In this document: piece by piece, positions 7,601-8,210 of the stretch | Layout: every line of letters begins with the position of its first letter | Numbering within the stretch: the first letter of the stretch is position 1 | Origin: Chitinophagaceae bacterium | GTDB taxonomy: Bacteria; Bacteroidota; Bacteroidia; Chitinophagales; Chitinophagaceae | Direction: 5' to 3' | NCBI GenBank assembly: GCA_025362915.1 | Contig: JANYEU010000015.1 | Coordinates: forward strand, 1 to 8,210 | DNA length: 8,210 nucleotides | Position numbers and translations under genes: made by a program | Notes under the pieces: model-generated | What the model saw: only the letters and a program-made list of their open reading frames with translations | The model's database searches: none | Told to the model about the DNA's origin: nothing

Positions 7601-8210
7601 TGCCAAGCTCATCACCAATCTTTCCCTGATAGGATCGATAGGAGGGTTGGTTACTTGGGCAAACAGTTGTTTGAAATAGTTACTTAAATGCTGGGGCTGA
7701 TCGCTTAATATTGCCAAAGGCGTATCAATACCCATAGAACCTAACGGCTCCTTACCATCCAATGCCATTGGTGCAATGATGGTGTCCATATCCTCGGTGG
7801 TATATCCAAATGCCTTTTGGTATTTGAATATCTGTTCATGCTCCAAGTGTGTAAATGAAACACGCGGTTCTGGCAATTCTTCCAGTCTAATCTTATATTT
7901 ATTTAACCACTCGCCATAAGGTTTTTGGGAGCAGATGCCCTGCTTCAATTCTTCATCGCTGATAATTCTCCCTTCTTCCATATTCACCACAAACATCTTC
8001 CCAGGCTGTAGGCGTCCATTCTCAATGATTGTAGCAGGATCTACTGGCAATACACCAGATTCTGATGCCATGATTACACGGTCATCATTGGTAACACAGT
8101 ATCTTGAAGGACGCAATCCATTCCTGTCAAGCGTAGCACCAATCATCTTTCCATCGGTAAAAGAGATGGATGCAGGGCCGTCCCAAGGTTCTTGGAAGGT
8201 TGCATGAAAC
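4700..8210 (-). CDS. gltB: Glutamate synthase large subunit, 5' end outside the window
   Basis: This is the amidotransferase and synthase subunit of glutamate synthase, a cytoplasmic partner of GltD. The visible part is 1169 residues ending at TAA (4700-4702). The frame stays open to the window edge, and residues before the first in-window Met (8146) are clearly conserved GltB sequence (EPWDGPASISFTDGK), so that Met is not the start. Compared with the usual ~1500 residues, about 300-350 are missing, including the N-terminal catalytic cysteine of the glutaminase domain. In order: the end of the glutaminase domain (GATLDRNGLRPSRY, about 24-37); the central domain (to about 500); the FMN-binding synthase barrel with GAMSFGS (544-550) and GYDGGTGASP (713-722); the [3Fe-4S] cysteines in CIMMRKCHLNTC (790, 796, 801, the family's C-x5-C-x4-C spacing); and the C-terminal GXGXG beta-helix (about 930-1100) with glycine-rich turns such as GTAGQSFGAF and MTGGRVIILG. 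No frameshift or lost motif is seen. It is the first gene of gltBD in this window. Confidence 0.97.
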   Translation of the reverse strand, partial: FHATFQEPWDGPASISFTDGKMIGATLDRNGLRPSRYCVTNDDRVIMASESGVLPVDPATIIENGRLQPGKMFVVNMEEGRIISDEELKQGICSQKPYGEWLNKYKIRLEELPEPRVSFTHLEHEQIFKYQKAFGYTTEDMDTIIAPMALDGKEPLGSMGIDTPLAILSDQPQHLSNYFKQLFAQVTNPPIDPIRERLVMSLATFAGNNGNLLVEDPLACHSVALKQPILTNHELEKIRSIDTGIFQAKTLQTYFRADGKPGSMERGLARLCKYAIDAVEDGFEVIILSDRAIDSEHAPIPSLLAVSAVHHHLIRKNFRGQVGLIVEAGDVWEVHHFACLLGFGVTAINPYLALSTIRDLKLEGKLETSLDVEQLKKNYIKAVCDGLLKVFSKMGISTLQSYQGAQIFEIVGLNKAVVDKYFTGATSRIEGMGLDEIAKEALAKHQFAYSKMEIPVDRLPVGGNYQWKRKGEFHLFNPQTIHLLQHSTSMNDYPTFKKYSKAVNDQSEKACTLRSLLDFKHNRPSISIDEVEPAEKIYRRFATGAMSFGSISHEAHSTLAIAMNRLGGKSNTGEGGEDEIRFTKLPNGDSMRSAIKQVASARFGVTSLYLTEADELQIKMAQGAKPGEGGQLPGHKVDDWIGRVRHSTPGVGLISPPPHHDIYSIEDLAQLIFDLKNANRAARISVKLVSKAGVGTIATGVTKAKADVVLIAGYDGGTGASPVSSIKHAGLPWELGLAETHQTLVKNKLRSRVVVQADGQMKTGRDIAIAALLGAEEWGVATAALVVEGCIMMRKCHLNTCPVGVATQDPELRKRFKGDPDHVVTFFKFMVEELREIMAELGFKTVNEMVGQSDYLQVREGIKHWKYSKLDLSPILYKEPANEYVGLYNTEAQDHMMADILDWKLLEAAMPALENQEKISATFPIKNTDRTAGTVVSNEISKRYRSLGLAPDTIHFKFNGTAGQSFGAFNTKGVTLELEGDANDYFGKGLSGARLVIYPSKRSTFIPEENSIIGNVAFYGATDGEAYVRGKAGERFAVRNSGASVVVEGVGDHGCEYMTGGRVIILGDTGRNFAAGMSGGIAYVYDVKGTFAGTCNMEMIDLDPVDTLDIEELKAFLANHFEYTGSTVAKFILDDFDNQLKNFVKVFPKDYKKVLLGKAASVTKSEAAK

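Noticed and set aside
8146..8146. ATG at 8146 (minus strand) as the start of gltB
   Set aside because: The upstream codons to the window edge encode conserved GltB residues (EPWDGPASISFTDGK), so the gene continues beyond the window.

Overview
The window looks like ordinary chromosome from a member of the Bacteroidota, probably from the Chitinophagia/Sphingobacteriia side. The evidence for this is the AT-rich composition, weak or absent Shine-Dalgarno sequences, a long secreted GH35 enzyme of the Bacteroidota type and a Bacteroidota-style two-gene glutamate synthase locus. The placement is inferred from protein and base style, not from a marker gene.

Layout. Bases 1-417 hold no convincing gene. 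They contain a 42-bp tandem repeat (1-84, with a decayed third copy in phase), a 33-bp perfect hairpin (191-223) nested in a roughly 150-bp imperfect inverted repeat (133-284), and a 12-bp direct repeat (294-305 and 367-378). Next comes one plus-strand gene (418-2901) for an exported GH35 beta-galactosidase-type enzyme with both catalytic glutamates visible. A short AT-rich spacer (2902-3089) with a terminator-like hairpin separates it from two convergent minus-strand genes. Read in their own direction, these are gltB (8210 down to 4700, its 5' end outside the window) and gltD (4595 down to 3090). The 104-bp gap between gltB and gltD carries a 46-bp, almost perfect palindrome.

How the genes work together. 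GltB and GltD are the two subunits of glutamate synthase. GltD oxidises NAD(P)H on its FAD and passes electrons through iron-sulfur clusters to the FMN site of GltB. There 2-oxoglutarate and ammonia from glutamine become glutamate. The GH35 enzyme is transcribed towards them and has no evident functional link. It probably trims terminal galactose from plant or other polysaccharides in the periplasm. No SusC/SusD pair or other carbohydrate gene is visible beside it.

I found no evidence of a new defence, mobile or biosynthetic system here. The items most worth a second look are the non-coding structures: the composite repeat block upstream of the GH35 gene and the palindrome inside the gltBD operon.
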